Source: Delphinus delphis (taxonomy: Eukaryota > Chordata > Mammalia > Artiodactyla > Delphinidae). From it: a stretch of 64,000 nucleotides of DNA. Below, in pieces: positions 38,249 to 52,456 of the stretch (position 1 is the stretch's first letter; every line of letters begins with the position of its first letter). The stretch is from NCBI RefSeq assembly GCF_949987515.2, contig NW_027192650.1, positions 2,232,001 to 2,296,000 on the forward strand. The letters are read 5' to 3'. Under the pieces are notes generated by a model that worked only from the letters and a program-made list of their open reading frames with translations, was not told the origin of the DNA and searched no databases. The position numbers were made by a program, and so were the translations under genes.

Positions 38249-39827
38249 CAAATTTAGAAAACCAACTTATGCTTGCTTAAGGGTAAAGGTGAGTTGGGGT
38301 GCTGCATAAAACCAGAGATTGAAATGAGCACAGATAAAGTTCCTTAAGTCAAATATGGAATAGACAAGAGCTACTCCTTGCTCAACGAAATGGACTCAAC
38401 ACCGCATATTAAACGCCTAAGAATGTACCTGACTAGTAAGTATCGTAAAACCTATGGATTGCTATGTCTCCAAAAGAGAATCAAGCATGTGTACAGGGGC
38501 ATAAACGCAGCAGTGATACGATTGGAGAGGTTCGGTGAGCAAATGAAGACCCTTTGAAGTCATATTGCATGGTACCCATTCCACGGGTTTCAACTCTCCA
38601 GGTTTTAGGTATTCTTCCTTCAGCTAAAACATGCATGTGGAACCCAAGTATGATCAACCATGTGAACGGGAGACGTGTTCAAATATGTCTCAGTTTTCCT
38701 CCCCTGGTACTCGGGTGCAACATTCCAGACGCTTTACTAACACTCTCCCCACTTGGAGAGTCAGCGCCTTTAACCTCCTGTTTGGCCCAGTTTGCAATTT
38801 CTGCGGAAGATGAACAGGAATAGCGAGAACCAATGAGAGGCTAGCTGGAGGTGTCTGGACGGGCAAATTTAACTCTCATTTCCCACTAGGAAGAGGAAAT
38901 AACCAAAGGCTCAGCGTGCCGTACCGGAACCAGATTAGGGCCTGAAGCCATCCTGCGGTGTTGCGGCCAGGTCACAAGAAAGCGAGTTGAAGAAAGGAGC
39001 TCAGGGGCACTGTAATTCACAAACCTGCAGAGTTATAAATGACAGCTATCGTCCAAAAATAGACTGAAGTAAGGCTGCCAAGAGGACTTGAAAGCGGGGC
39101 AGAATTGCAGGAAACCGATTTCAGGAGGTAGACTGGAATTGCATTGAAAGCATAGGAAAAGAGGCAGAACGTCCACAATGATGCACTTGGCCAAAAAGGG
39201 CGTATGCGTTTTTTCCTGAATATATTCAGGAAAAAACGCATACGCCCTTTTTGGCCAACCAAGCAACCTTGCAATGGAAATCTGCACTACAATGAAGTCT
39301 CACTTCCCCCCGGTCAAAAGGGCCATCTGAAAAAAGTGTAAAATCCAGAAAGGCAGGACAGGCCATGGAGAACTGGGAGCCTTGTTATGCTGATGGGCGG
39401 GATGTAAATTGCCAACAACCACTCGGGAGAAGTGTATGGTGTTTCCTGAAACATCTAAAAAACAAAGCAACAGAGCCTAGGGCACTGCCACTTATCGTCC
39501 TATAGCTTAGGGAAATTAAAATCAAAAAGACACAGCCACCCCAAAGTTTGGAACGGCTCTGTTTAAGAGAACCTCGTTTACAGTACAAGTTCAACATCGC
39601 AGAAAGTGAAAAATGGATAAAGAAGTTGTGGTATTTACTTACAAAGCAATATCACTCAGCAATGAAATCTGTGTCATCAGGCCCTTAGCAGCACAATGAG
39701 TGGATTCAGGTATGATGATTCTAACTGAAGTAAGTCACACAGAAAAAGAAACATCATAAGATATCAGTAATACACGGAATGTAAACTTGGCTACACAGGA
39801 ACTGAATTACAGAACAGAACAGGGTCT
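38249..39827 (+). repeat. Satellite monomer U26 (1579 bp), HindIII-minus
   Basis: The palindrome at 39187-39258 is perfect. It shares CTGTTTAAGAGAACC and AAGCAACCTTGC with U28. U26-U27 forms a 3158-bp dimer repeated as U28-U29. Confidence 0.95.
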
Positions 39828-41406
39828 CAAATTTAGAAAACCAACTTATGCTTGCTTAAGGGGAAAGGTGAGTTGGGGTGCTGCATAAAACCAGAGATTG
39901 AAATGAGCACAGATAAAGTTCCTTAAGTCAAATATGGAATAGACAAGAGCTACTCCTTGCTCAACGAAATGGACTCAACACCGCATATTAAACGCCTAAG
40001 AATGTACCTGACTAGTAAGTATCGTAAAACCTATGGATTGCTATGTCTCCAAAAGAGAATGAAGCATGTGTACAGGGGCATAAACGCAGCAGTGATAGGA
40101 TTGGAGAGGTTCGGTGAGCAAATGAAGACCCTTTGAAGTCATATTGCATGGTACCCATTACACGGGTCTTAACTCTCCAGGTTTAAGGTATTCTTCCTTC
40201 AGCTAAAACATGCATGTGGAACCCAAGTATGATCAACCATGTGAACGGGAGACGTGTACAAATATGTCTCAGTTTTCCTCCCCTGGTACTCGGGTGCAAC
40301 ATTCCAGACGCTTTACTAACACTCTCCCCACTTGGAGAGTCAGCGCCTTTAACCTCCTGTTTGGCCCAGTTTGCAATTTCTGCGGAAGATGAACAGGAAT
40401 AGCGAGAACCAATGAGAGGCTAGCTGGAGGTGTCTGGACGGGCAAATTTAACTCTCATTTCCCACCAGGAAGAGGAAATAACCAAAGGCTCAGCGTGCCG
40501 TACCGGAACCAGATTAGGGCCTGAAGCCATCCTGCGGTGTTGCGGCCAGCTCAAAAGAAAGCGAGTTGAAGAAAGGAGCTCAGGGGCACTGTAATTCACA
40601 AACCTGCAGAGTTATAAATGACAGCTATCGTCCAAAAATAGACTGAAGTAAGGCTGCCAAGAGGACTTGAAAGCGGGGCAGAATTGCAGGAAACCGATTT
40701 CAGGAGGTAGACTGGAATTGCATTGAAAGCATAGGAAAAGAGGCAGAACGTCCACAATGATGCACTTGGCCAAAAAGGGCGTATGCGTTTTTTCCTGAAT
40801 ATATTCAGGAAAAAACGCATACGCCCTTTTTGGCCAACCAAGCAAGCTTGCAAAGGAAATCTGCACTACAATGAAGTCTCACTTCCCCCCGGTCAAAAGG
40901 GCCATCTGAAAAAAGTGTAAAATCCAGAAAGGCAGGACAGGCCATGGAGAACTGGGAGCCTTGTTATGCTGATGGGCGGGATGTAAATTGCCAACAACCA
41001 CTCGGAAGAAGTGTATGGTGTTTCCTGAAACATCTAAAAAACAAAGCAACAGAACCTAGGGCACTTCCACTTATGGTCCTATAGCTTAGGGAAATTAAAA
41101 TCAAAAAGACACAGCCACCCCAAAGTTTGGAACGGCTCTGTTTACAAGAACCTCGTTTACAGTACAAGTTCAACATCGCAGAAAGTGAAAAATGGATAAA
41201 GAAGTTGTGGTATTTACTTACAAAGCAATATCACTCAGCAATGAAATCTGTGTCATCAGGCCCTTAGCAGCACAATGAGTGGATTCAGGTATGATGATTC
41301 TAACTGAAGTAAGTCACACAGAAAAAGAAACATCATAAGATATCACTAATACACGGAATGTAAACTTGGCTACACAGGAACTGAATTACAGAACAGAACA
41401 GGGTCT
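39828..41406 (+). repeat. Satellite monomer U27 (1579 bp)
   Basis: The palindrome at 40766-40837 is perfect. It is nearly identical to U29; I noticed only two base differences. Both share GTGTACAAATATG. Confidence 0.95.
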
Positions 41407-42985
41407 CAAATTTAGAAAACCAACTTATGCTTGCTTAAGGGTAAAGGTGAGTTGGGGTGCTGCATAAAACCAGAGATTGAAATGAGCACAGATAAAGTTC
41501 CTTAAGCCAAATATGGAATAGACAAGAGCTACTCCTTGCTCAACGAAATGGACTCAACACCGCATATTAAACGCCTAAGAATGTACCTGACTAGTAAGTA
41601 TCTTAAAACCTATGGATTGCTATGTCTCCGAAAGAGAATCAAGCATGTGTACAGGGGCATAAACGCAGCAGTGATAGGATTGGAGAGGTTCGGTGAGCAA
41701 ATGAAGACCCTTTGAAGTCATATTGCATGGTACCCATTACACGGGTCTTAAGTCTCCAGGTTTAAGGTATTCTTCCTTCAGCTAAAACATGCATGTGGAA
41801 CCCAAGTATGATCAACCATGTGAACGGGAGATGTGTTCAAATATGTCTCAGTTTTCCTCCCCTGGTACTCGGGTGCAACATTCCAGACGCTTTACTAACA
41901 CTCTCCCCACTTGGAGAGTCAGCGCCTTTAACCTCCTGTTTGGCCCAGTTTGCAATTTCTGCGGAAGATGAACAGGAATAGCGAGAACCAATGAGAGGCT
42001 AGCTGGAGGTGTCTGGACGGGCAAATTTAACTCTCATTTCCCACTAGGAAGAGGAAATAACCAAAGGCTCAGCGTGCCGTACCGGAACCAGATTAGGGCC
42101 TGAAGCCATCCTGCGGTGTTGCGGCCAGGTCACAAGAAAGCGAGTTGAAGAAAGGAGCTCAGGGGCACTGTAATTCACAAACCTGCAGAGTTATAAATGA
42201 CAGCTATCGTCCAAAAATAGACTGAAGTAAGGCTGCCAAGAGGACTTGAAAGCGGGGCAGAATTGCAGGAAACCGATTTCAGGAGGTAGACTGGAATTGC
42301 ATTGAAAGCATAGGAAAAGAGGCAGAACGTCCACAATGATGCACTTGGCCAAAAAGGGCGTATGCGTTTTTTCCTGAATATATTCAGGAAAAAACGCATA
42401 CGCCCTTTTTGGCCAACCAAGCAACCTTGCAATGGAAATCTGCACTACAATGAAGTCTCACTTCCCCCCGGTCAAAAGGGCCATCTGAAAAAAGTGTAAA
42501 ATCCAGAAAGGCAGGACAGGCCATGGAGAACTGGGAGCCTTGTTATGCTGATGGGCGGGATGTAAATTGCCAACAACCACTCGGGAGAAGTGTATGGTGT
42601 TTCCTGAAACATCTAAAAAACAAAGCAACAGAGCCTAGGGCACTGCCACTTATCGTCCTATAGCTTAGGGAAATTAAAATCAAAAAGACACAGCCACCCC
42701 AAAGTTTGGAACGGCTCTGTTTAAGAGAACCTCGTTTACAGTACAAGTTCAACATCGCAGAAAGTGAAAAATGGATAAAGAAGTTGTGGTATTTACTTAC
42801 AAAGCAATATCACTCAGCAATGAAATCAGTGTCATCAGGCCCTTAGCAGCACAATGAGTGGATTCAGGTATGATGATTCTAACTGAAGTAAGTCACACAG
42901 AAAAAGAAACATCATAAGATATCAGTAATACACGGAATGTAAACTTGGCTACACAGGAACTGAATTACAGAACAGAACAGGGTCT
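41407..42985 (+). repeat. Satellite monomer U28 (1579 bp), HindIII-minus
   Basis: The palindrome at 42345-42416 is perfect. Its first part shares GGAGATGTGTTC and CTTAAGTCTCC with U30, and the later part follows U26. Confidence 0.95.
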
Positions 42986-44564
42986 CAAATTTAGAAAACC
43001 AACTTATGCTTGCTTAAGGGGAAAGGTGAGTTGGGGTGCTGCATAAAACCAGAGATTGAAATGAGCACAGATAAAGTTCCTTAAGTCAAATATGGAATAG
43101 ACAAGAGCTACTCCTTGCTCAACGAAATGGACTCAACACCGCATATTAAACGCCTAAGAATGTACCTGACTAGTAAGTATCGTAAAACCTATGGATTGCT
43201 ATGTCTCCAAAAGAGAATGAAGCATGTGTACAGGGGCATAAACGCAGCAGTGATAGGATTGGAGAGGTTCGGTGAGCAAATGAAGACCCTTTGAAGTCAT
43301 ATTGCATGGTACCCATTACACGGGTCTTAACTCTCCAGGTTTAAGGTATTCTTCCTTCAGCTAAAACATGCATGTGGAACCCAAGTATGATCAACCATGT
43401 GAATGGGAGACGTGTACAAATATGTCTCAGTTTTCCTCCCCTGGTACTCGGGTGCAACATTCCAGACGCTTTACTAACACTCTCCCCACTTGGAGAGTCA
43501 GCGCCTTTAACCTCCTGTTTGGCCCAGTTTGCAATTTCTGCGGAAGATGAACAGGAATAGCGAGAACCAATGAGAGGCTAGCTGGAGGTGTCTGGACGGG
43601 CAAATTTAACTCTCATTTCCCACCAGGAAGAGGAAATAACCAAAGGCTCAGCGTGCCGTACCGGAACCAGATTAGGGCCTGAAGCCATCCTGCGGTGTTG
43701 CGGCCAGCTCAAAAGAAAGCGAGTTGAAGAAAGGAGCTCAGGGGCACTGTAATTCACAAACCTGCAGAGTTATAAATGACAGCTATCGTCCAAAAATAGA
43801 CTGAAGTAAGGCTGCCAAGAGGACTTGAAAGCGGGGCAGAATTGCAGGAAACCGATTTCAGGAGGTAGACTGGAATTGCATTGAAAGCATAGGAAAAGAG
43901 GCAGAACGTCCACAATGATGCACTTGGCCAAAAAGGGCGTATGCGTTTTTTCCTGAATATATTCAGGAAAAAACGCATACGCCCTTTTTGGCCAACCAAG
44001 CAAGCTTGCAAAGGAAATCTGCACTACAATGAAGTCTCACTTCCCCCCGGTCAAAAGGGCCATCTGAAAAAAGTGTAAAATCCAGAAAGGCAGGACAGGC
44101 CATGGAGAACTGGGAGCCTTGTTATGCTGATGGGCGGGATGTAAATTGCCAACAACCACTCGGAAGAAGTGTATGGTGTTTCCTGAAACATCTAAAAAAC
44201 AAAGCAACAGAACCTAGGGCACTTCCACTTATGGTCCTATAGCTTAGGGAAATTAAAATCAAAAAGACACAGCCACCCCAAAGTTTGGAACGGCTCTGTT
44301 TACAAGAACCTCGTTTACAGTACAAGTTCAACATCGCAGAAAGTGAAAAATGGATAAAGAAGTTGTGGTATTTACTTACAAAGCAATATCACTCAGCAAT
44401 GAAATCTGTGTCATCAGGCCCTTAGCAGCACAATGAGTGGATTCAGGTATGATGATTCTAACTGAAGTAAGTCACACAGAAAAAGAAACATCATAAGATA
44501 TCAGTAATACACGGAATGTAAACTTGGCTACACAGGAACTGAATTACAGAACAGAACAGGGTCT
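42986..44564 (+). repeat. Satellite monomer U29 (1579 bp)
   Basis: The palindrome at 43924-43995 is perfect. It is a near-copy of U27, 3158 bp downstream. Confidence 0.95.
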
Positions 44565-46143
44565 CAAATTTAGAAAACCAACTTATGCTTGCTTAAGGGT
44601 AAAGGTGAGTTGGGGTGCTGCATAAAACCAGAGATTGAAATGAGCACAGATAAAGTTCCTTAAGCCAAATATGGAATAGACAAGAGCTACTCCTTGCTCA
44701 ACGAAATGGACTCAACACCGCATATTAAACGCCTAAGAATGTACCTGACTAGTAAGTATCTTAAAACCTATGGATTGCTATGTCTCCGAAAGAGAATCAA
44801 GCATGTGTACAGGGGCATAAACGCAGCAGTGATAGGATTGGAGAGGTTCGGTGAGCAAATGAAGACCCTTTGAAGTCATATTGCATGGTACCCATTACAC
44901 GGGTCTTAAGTCTCCAGGTTTAAGGTATTCTTCCTTCAGCTAAAACATGCATGTGGAACCCAAGTATGATCAACCATGTGAACGGGAGATGTGTTCAAAT
45001 ATGTCTCAGTTTTCCTCCCCTGGTACTCGGGTGCAACATTCCAGACGCTTTACTAACACTCTCCCCACTTGGAGAGTCAGCGCCTTTAACCTCCTGTTTA
45101 GCCCAGTTTGCAATTTCTGCGGAAGATGAACAGGAATAGCGAGAACCAATGAGAGGCTAGCTGGAGGTGTCTGGACGGGCAAATTTAACTCTCATTTCCC
45201 ACCAGGAAGAGGAAATAACCAAAGGCTCAGCGTACCGTACCGGAACCAGATTAGGGACTGAAGCCATCCTGCGGTGTTGCGGCCACCTCAAAAGAAAGCG
45301 AGTTGAAGAAAGGAGCTCAGGGGCACTGTAATTCACAAACCTGCAGAGTTATAAATGACAGCTATCGTCCAAAAATAGACTGAAGTAAGGCTGCCAAGAG
45401 GACTTGAAAGCGGGGCAGAATTGCAGGAAACCGATTTCAGGAGGTAGACTGGAATTGCATTGAAAGCATAGGAAAAGAGGCAGAACGTCCACAATGATGC
45501 ACTTGGCCAAAAAGGGCGTATGCGTTTTTTCCTGAATATATTCAGGAAAAAACGCATACGCCCTTTTTGGCCAACCAAGCAAGCTTGCAAAGGAAATCTG
45601 CACTACAATGAAGTCTCACTTCCCCCCGGTCAAAAGGGCCATCTGAAAAAAGTGTAAAATCCAGAAAGGCAGGACAGGCCATGGAGAACTGGGAGCCTTG
45701 TTATGCTGATGGGCGGGATGTAAATTGCCAACAACCACTCGGGAGAAGTGTATGGTGTTTCCTGAAACATCTAAAAAACAAAGCAACAGAACCTAGGGCA
45801 CTTCCACTTATGGTCCTATAGCTTAGGGAAATTAAAATCAAAAAGACACAGCCACCCCAAAGTTTGGAACGGCTCTGTTTACAAGAACCTCGTTTACAGT
45901 ACAAGTTCAACATCGCAGAAAGTGAAAAATGGATAAAGAAGTTGTGGTATTTACTTACAAAGCAATATCACTCAGCAATGAAATCTGTGTCATCAGGCCC
46001 TTAGCAGCACAATGAGTGGATTCAGGTATGATGATTCTAACTGAAATAAGTCACACAGAAAAAGAAACATCATAAGATATCAGTAATACACGGAATGTAA
46101 ACTTGGCTACACAGGAACTGAATTACAGAACAGAACAGGGTCT
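44565..46143 (+). repeat. Satellite monomer U30 (1579 bp), A type
   Basis: The palindrome at 45503-45574 is perfect. Its start resembles U28. It has a private CGTACCGTACCGG and GGCCACCTC. Confidence 0.95.
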
Positions 46144-47719
46144 CAAATTTAGAAAACCAACTTATGCTTGCTTAAGGGGAAAGGTGAGTTGGGGTGCTGC
46201 ATAAAACCAGAGATTGAAATGAGCACAGATAAAGTTCCTTAAGCCAAATATGGAATAGACAAGAGCTACTCCTTGCTCAACGAAATGGACTCAACACCCC
46301 ATATTAAACGCCTAAGAATGTACCTGACTAGTAAGTATCTTAAAACCTATGGATTGCTATGTCTCCGAAAGAGAATCAGGCATGTGTACAGGGGCATAAA
46401 TGCAGCAGCGATAGGATTGGAGAGGTTCGGTGAGCAAATGAATACCCTTTGAAGTCATATTGCATGGTACCCATTACACGGGTCTCAAATCTCCAGGTTT
46501 AAGGTATTCTTCCTTCAGCTAAAACATGCATGTGGAACCCAAGTATGATCAACCATGTGAACGGGAGACGTGTTCAAATATGTCTCAGTTTTCCTCCCCT
46601 GGTACTCGGGTGCAACATTCCAGATGCTTTACTAACACTCTCCCCACTTGGAGAGTCAGTCCTTTAACCTCCTGTTTGGCCCAGTTTGCAATTTCTGCAG
46701 AAGATGAACAGGAATAGCGAGAACCAATGAGAGGCTAGCTGGAGGTGTCTGGACGGGCAAATTTAACTCTCATTTCCCACCAGGAAGAGGAATTAACAAA
46801 AGGCTCAGCATGCCGGGCCGGAACCAGATTAGGGCCTGAAGCCATCCTGCGGTGTTGCGGCCAGGTCACAAGAAAGCGAGTTGAAGAAAGGAGCTCAGGG
46901 GCACTGTAATTCACAAACCTGCAGAGTTATAAATGACAGCTATCGTCCAAAAATAGACTGAAGTAAGGCTGCCAAGAGGACTTGAAAGCGGGGCAGAATT
47001 GCAGGAAACCGATTTCAGGAGGTAGACTGGAATTGCATTGAAAGCATAGGAAAAGAGGCAGAACGTCCACAATGATGCACTTGGCCAAAAAGGGCGTATG
47101 CGTTTTTTCCTGAATATATTCAGGAAAAAACGCATACGCCCTTTTTGGCCAACCAAGCAAGCTTGCAAAGGAAATCTGCACTACAATGAAGTCTCACTTC
47201 CCCCCGGCCAAAAGGGCCATCTGAAAAAAGTGTAAAATCCAGAAAGGCAAAAGGCCATTGAGAACTGGGAGCCTTGTTATGCTGATGGGCGGGATGTAAA
47301 TTGCCAACAGACACTTGGGAGAAGTGTATGGTGTTTCCTGAAACATCTAAAAAACAAAGCAACAGAGCCTAGGGCACTTCCATTTATGGTCCTATAGCTT
47401 AGGGAAATTAAAATCAAAAAGACACAGCCACCCCAAAGTTTGGAACGGCTCTGTTTACAAGAACCTCGTTTACCGTACAAGTTCAATATCACAGAAAGTG
47501 AAAAATGGATAAAGAATTTGTGGTACTTACGTACAATGCAGTATCACTCAGCAATGAAATCTATGTCATCAGTCCCGTAGCAGCATAATGAGTGGATTCA
47601 GGTACGATGATTCTAACTGAAATAAGTCACACAGAAAAAGAAACATCATAAGATATCACTAATACACGGAATGTAAACTTGGCTACACAGGAACTGCATT
47701 CTAAAACAGAACAGGGTCT
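46144..47719 (+). repeat. Satellite monomer U31 (1576 bp), LINE-1-like tail
   Basis: The palindrome at 47081-47152 is perfect. It is the shortest non-deleted unit. It lost one base at CAGTCCTTTAACC (shared with U36) and bases at GGCAAAAGGCCATTG. Confidence 0.95.
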
Positions 47720-49298
47720 CAAATTTAGAAAACCAACTTATGCTTGCTTAAGGGGAAAGGTGAGTTGGGGTGCTGCATAAAACCAGAGATTGAAATGAGC
47801 ACAGATAAAGTTCCTTAAGCCAAATATGGAATAGACAAGAGCTACTCCTTGCTCAACGAAATGGACTCAACACCGCATATTAAACGCCTAAGAATGTACC
47901 TGACTAGTAAGTATCTTAAAACCTATGGATTGCTATGTCTCCGAAAGAGAATCAAGCATGTGTACAGGGGCATAAACGCAGCAGTGATAGGATTGGAGAG
48001 GTTCGTGAGCAAATGAAGACCCTTTGAAGTCATATTGCATGGTACCCATTCCACGGGTTTCAACTACCCAGGTTTAAGGTATTCTTCCTTCAGCTAAAAC
48101 ATGCATGTGGAACCTAGAGTATGATCAACCATGTGCTCGGGAGACATGTTCAAATATGTCTCAGTTTTCGTACCCTGGTACTCGGGTGCAACATTCCAGA
48201 CGCTTTACTATCACTCTCCCCACTTGGAGAGTCAGTCCCTTTAACCTTCTGTTTGGCCCAGTTTGCAATTTCTGCGGAAGATGAACAGGAATAGCGAGAA
48301 CCAATGAGAGGCTAGCTGGAGGTGTCTGGACGGGCAAATTTAACTCTCATTTCCCACCAGGAAGAGGAAATAACCAAAGGCTCAGCGTGCCGTACCGGAA
48401 CAAGATTAGGGCCTGAAGCCATCCTGCGGTGTTGCGGCCAGCTCAAAAGAAAGCGAGTTGAAGAAAGGAGCTCAGGGGCACTGTAATTCACAAACCTGCA
48501 GAGTTATAAATGACAGCTATCGTCCAAAAATAGACTGAAGTAAGGCTGCCAAGAGGACTTGAAAGCGGGGCAGAATTGCAGGAAACCGATTTCAGGAGGT
48601 AGACTGGAATTGCATTGAAAGCATAGGAAAAGAGGCAGAACGTCCACAATGATGCACTTGGCCAAAAAGGGCGTATGCGTTTTTTCCTGAATATATTCAG
48701 GAAAAAACGCATACGCCCTTTTTGGCCAACCAAGCAAGCTTGCAAAGGAAATCTGCAGTACAATGAAGTCTCACTTCCCCCCGGTCAAAAGGGCCATCTG
48801 AAAAAAGTGTAAAATCCAGAAAGGCAGGACAGGCCATGGAGAACTGGGAGCCTTGTTATGCTGATGGGCGGGATGTAAATTGCCAACAACCACTCGGGAG
48901 AAGTGTATGGTGTTTCCTGAAACATCTAAAAAACAAAGCAACAGAACCTAGGGCACTTCCACTTATGGTCCTATAGCTTAGGGAAATTAAAATCAAAAAG
49001 ACACAGCCACCCCAAAGTTTGGAACGGCTCCGTTTACAAGAACCTCGTTTACAGTACAAGTTCAACATCGCAGAAAGTGAAAAATGGATAAAGAAGTTGT
49101 GGTATTTACTTACAAAGCAATATCACTCAGCAATGAAATCTGTGTCATCAGGCCCTTAGCAGCACAATGAGTGGATTCAGGTATGATGATTCTAACTGAA
49201 GTAAGTCACACAGAAAAAGAAACATCATAAGATATCAGTAATACACGGAATGTAAACTTGGCTACACAGGAACTGAATTACAGAACAGAACAGGGTCT
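47720..49298 (+). repeat. Satellite monomer U32 (1579 bp), B type
   Basis: The palindrome at 48658-48729 is perfect. It shares GGTTCGTGAGC (one base lost) and TGTGCTCGGGAGACA with U34. Confidence 0.95.
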
Positions 49299-50877
49299 CA
49301 AATTTAGAATACCAACTTATGCTTGCTTAAGGGTAAAGGTGAGTTGGGGTGCTGCATAAAACCAGAGATTGAAATGAGCACAGATAAAGTTCCTTAAGCC
49401 AAATATGGAATAGACAAGAGCTACTCCTTGCTCAACGAAATGGACTCAACACCGCATATTAAACGCCTAAGAATGTACCTGACTAGTAAGTATCTTAAAA
49501 CCTATGGATTGCTATGTCTCCGAAAGAGAATCAAGCATGTGTACAGGGGCATAAACGCAGCAGTGATAGGATTGGAGAGGTTCGGTGAGCAAATGAAGAC
49601 CCTTTGAAGTCATATTGCATGGTACCCATTACACGGGTCTCAACTCTCCAGGTTTAAGGTATTCTTCCTTCAGCTAAAACATGCATGTGGAACCCAAGTA
49701 TGATCAACCATGTGAACGGGAGACGTGTTCAAATATGTCTCAGTTTTCCTCCCCTGGTACTCGGGTGCAACATTCCAGACGCTTTACTAACACTCTCCCC
49801 ACTTGGAGAGTCAGCGCCTTTAACCTCCTGTTTGGCCCAGTTTGCAATTTCTGCGGAAGATGAACAGGAATAGCGAGAACCAATGAGAGGCTAGCTGGAG
49901 GTGTCTGGACGGGCAAATTTAACTCTCATTTCCCACCAGGAAGAGGAAATAACCAAAGGCTCAGCGTGCCGTACCGGAACCAGATTAGGGCCTGAAGCCA
50001 TCCTGCGGTGTTGCGGCCAGCTCAAAAGAAAGCGAGTTGAAGAAAGGAGCTCAGGGGCACTGTAATTCACAAACCTGCAGAGTTATAAATGACAGCTATC
50101 GTCCAAAAATAGACTGAAGTAAGGCTGCCAAGAGGACTTGAAAGCGGGGCAGAATTGCAGGAAACTGATTTCAGGAGGTAGACTGGAATTGCATTGAAAG
50201 CATAGGGAAAGAGGCAGAACGTCCACAATGATGCACTTGGCCAAAAAGGGCGTATGCGTTTTTTCCTGAATATATTCAGGAAAAAACGCATACGCCCTTT
50301 TTGGCCATCCAAGCAAGCTTGCAAAGGAAATCTGCACTACAATGAAGTCTCACTTCCCCCCGGCCAAAAGGGCCATCTGAAAAAAGTGTAAAATCCAGAA
50401 AGGCAGGACAGGCCATGGAGAACTGGGAGCCTTGTTATGCTGATGGGCGGGATGTAAATTGCCAACAACCACTCGGGAGAAGTGTATGGTGTTTCCTGAA
50501 ACATCTAAAAAACAAAGCAACAGAGCCTAGGGCACTTCCACTTATGGTCCTATAGCTTAGGGAAATTAAAATCAAAAAGACACAGCCACCCCAAAGTTTG
50601 GGACGCCTCCGTTTACAAGAACCTCGTTTACCGTACAAGTTCAATATCACAGAAAGTGAAAAATGGATAAAGAACTTGTGGTACTTACGTAAAATGCAGT
50701 ATCACTCAGCAATGAAATCTATGTCATCAGGCCCGTAGCAGCATAATGAGTGGATTCAGGTACGATGATTCTAACTGAAATAAGTCACACAGAAAAAGAA
50801 ACATCATAAGATATCACTAATACACGGAATGTAAACTTGGCTACACAGGAACTGCATTCCAAAACAGAACAGGGTCT
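49299..50877 (+). repeat. Satellite monomer U33 (1579 bp), A type with LINE-1-like tail
   Basis: The palindrome at 50237-50308 differs only at the outermost pair (GGCCAT). Two changes lie in the invariant zone (GAAACTGAT, CATAGGGAAAG). Confidence 0.95.
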
Positions 50878-52456
50878 CAAATTTAGAAAACCAACTTATG
50901 CTTGCTTAAGGGTAAAGGTGAGTTGGGGTGCTGCATAAAACCAGAGATTGAAATGAGCACAGATAAAGTTCCTTAAGCCAAATATGGAATAGACAAGAGC
51001 TACTCCTTGCTCAACGAAATGGACTCAACACCGCATATTAAACGCCTAAGAATGTACCTGACTAGTAAGTATCTTAAAACCTATGGATTGCTATGTCTCC
51101 GAAAGAGAATCAAGCATGTGTACAGGGGCATAAACGCAGCAGTGATAGGATTGGAGAGGTTCGTGAGCAAATGAAGACCCTTTGAAGTCATATTGCATGG
51201 TACCCATTCCACGGGTTTCAACTACCCAGGTTTAAGGTATTCTTCCTTCAGCTAAAACATGCATGTGGAACCTAGAGTATGATCAACCATGTGCTCGGGA
51301 GACATTTTCAAATATGTCTCAGTTTTCGTACCCTGGTACTCGGGTGCAACATTCCAGACGCTTTACTAACACTCTCCCCACTTGGAGAGTCAGTCCCTTT
51401 AACCTCCTGTTTGGCCCAGTTTGCAATTTCTGCGGAAGATGAACAGGAATAGCGAGAACCAATGAGAGACTAGCTGGAGGTGTCTGGAAGGACAAATTTA
51501 ACTCTCATTTCCCACCAGTAAGAAGAATTAACCAAAGGCTCAGCATGCCGGGCCAGAACCAGATTAGGGCCTGAAGCCATCCTGCAGTGTTGCGGCCAGA
51601 TCACAAGAAAGCGAGTTGAAGAAAGGAGCTCAGGGGCACTGTAATTCACAAACCTGCAGAGTTATAAATGACAGCTATCGTCCAAAAATAGACTGAAGTA
51701 AGGCTGCCAAGAGGACTTGAAAGCGGGGCAGAATTGCAGGAAACCGATTTCAGGAGGTAGACTGGAATTGCATTGAAAGCATAGGAAAAGAGGCAGAACG
51801 TCCACAATGATGCACTTGGCCAAAAAGGGCGTATGCGTTTTTTCCTGAATATATTCAGGAAAAAACGCATACGCCCTTTTTGGACAACCAAGCAAGCTTG
51901 CAAAGGAAATCTGCACTACAATGAAGTCTCACTTCCCCCTGGTCAAAAGGGCCATCTGAAAAAAGTGTAAAATCCAGAAAGGCAGGACAGGCCATGGAGA
52001 ACTGGGAGCCTTGTTATGCTGATGGGTGGGATGTAAATTGCCAACAGACATTCGGGAGAAGTGTATGGTGTTTCCTGAAACATCTAAAAAACAAAGCAAC
52101 AGAACCTAGGGCACTTCCACTTATGGTCCTATAGCTTAGGGAAATTAAAATGAAAAAGACACAGCCACCCCAAAGTTTGGAATGCCTCTGTTTACAAGAA
52201 CCTCGTTTACAGTTCAAGTTCAACATCGCAGAAAGTGAAAAATGGATAAAGAAGTTGTGGTATTCACTTACAAAGGAATATCACTCAGCAATGAAATCTG
52301 TGTCATCAGGCCCTTAGCAGCACAATGAGTGGATTCAAGTGTGATGATTCTAACTGAAATAAGTCACACAGAAAAAGAAACATCATAAGATATCACTAAT
52401 ACACGAAATGTAAACTTGGCTACACAGGAACTGCATTCCAAAACAGAAGAGGGTCT
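50878..52456 (+). repeat. Satellite monomer U34 (1579 bp), B type
   Basis: The palindrome at 51816-51887 has one mismatch (TTTTTGGACAA). The 3' tail is hybrid: derived state up to about 52320, then LINE-1-like from CACTAATACACG on. Confidence 0.95.
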
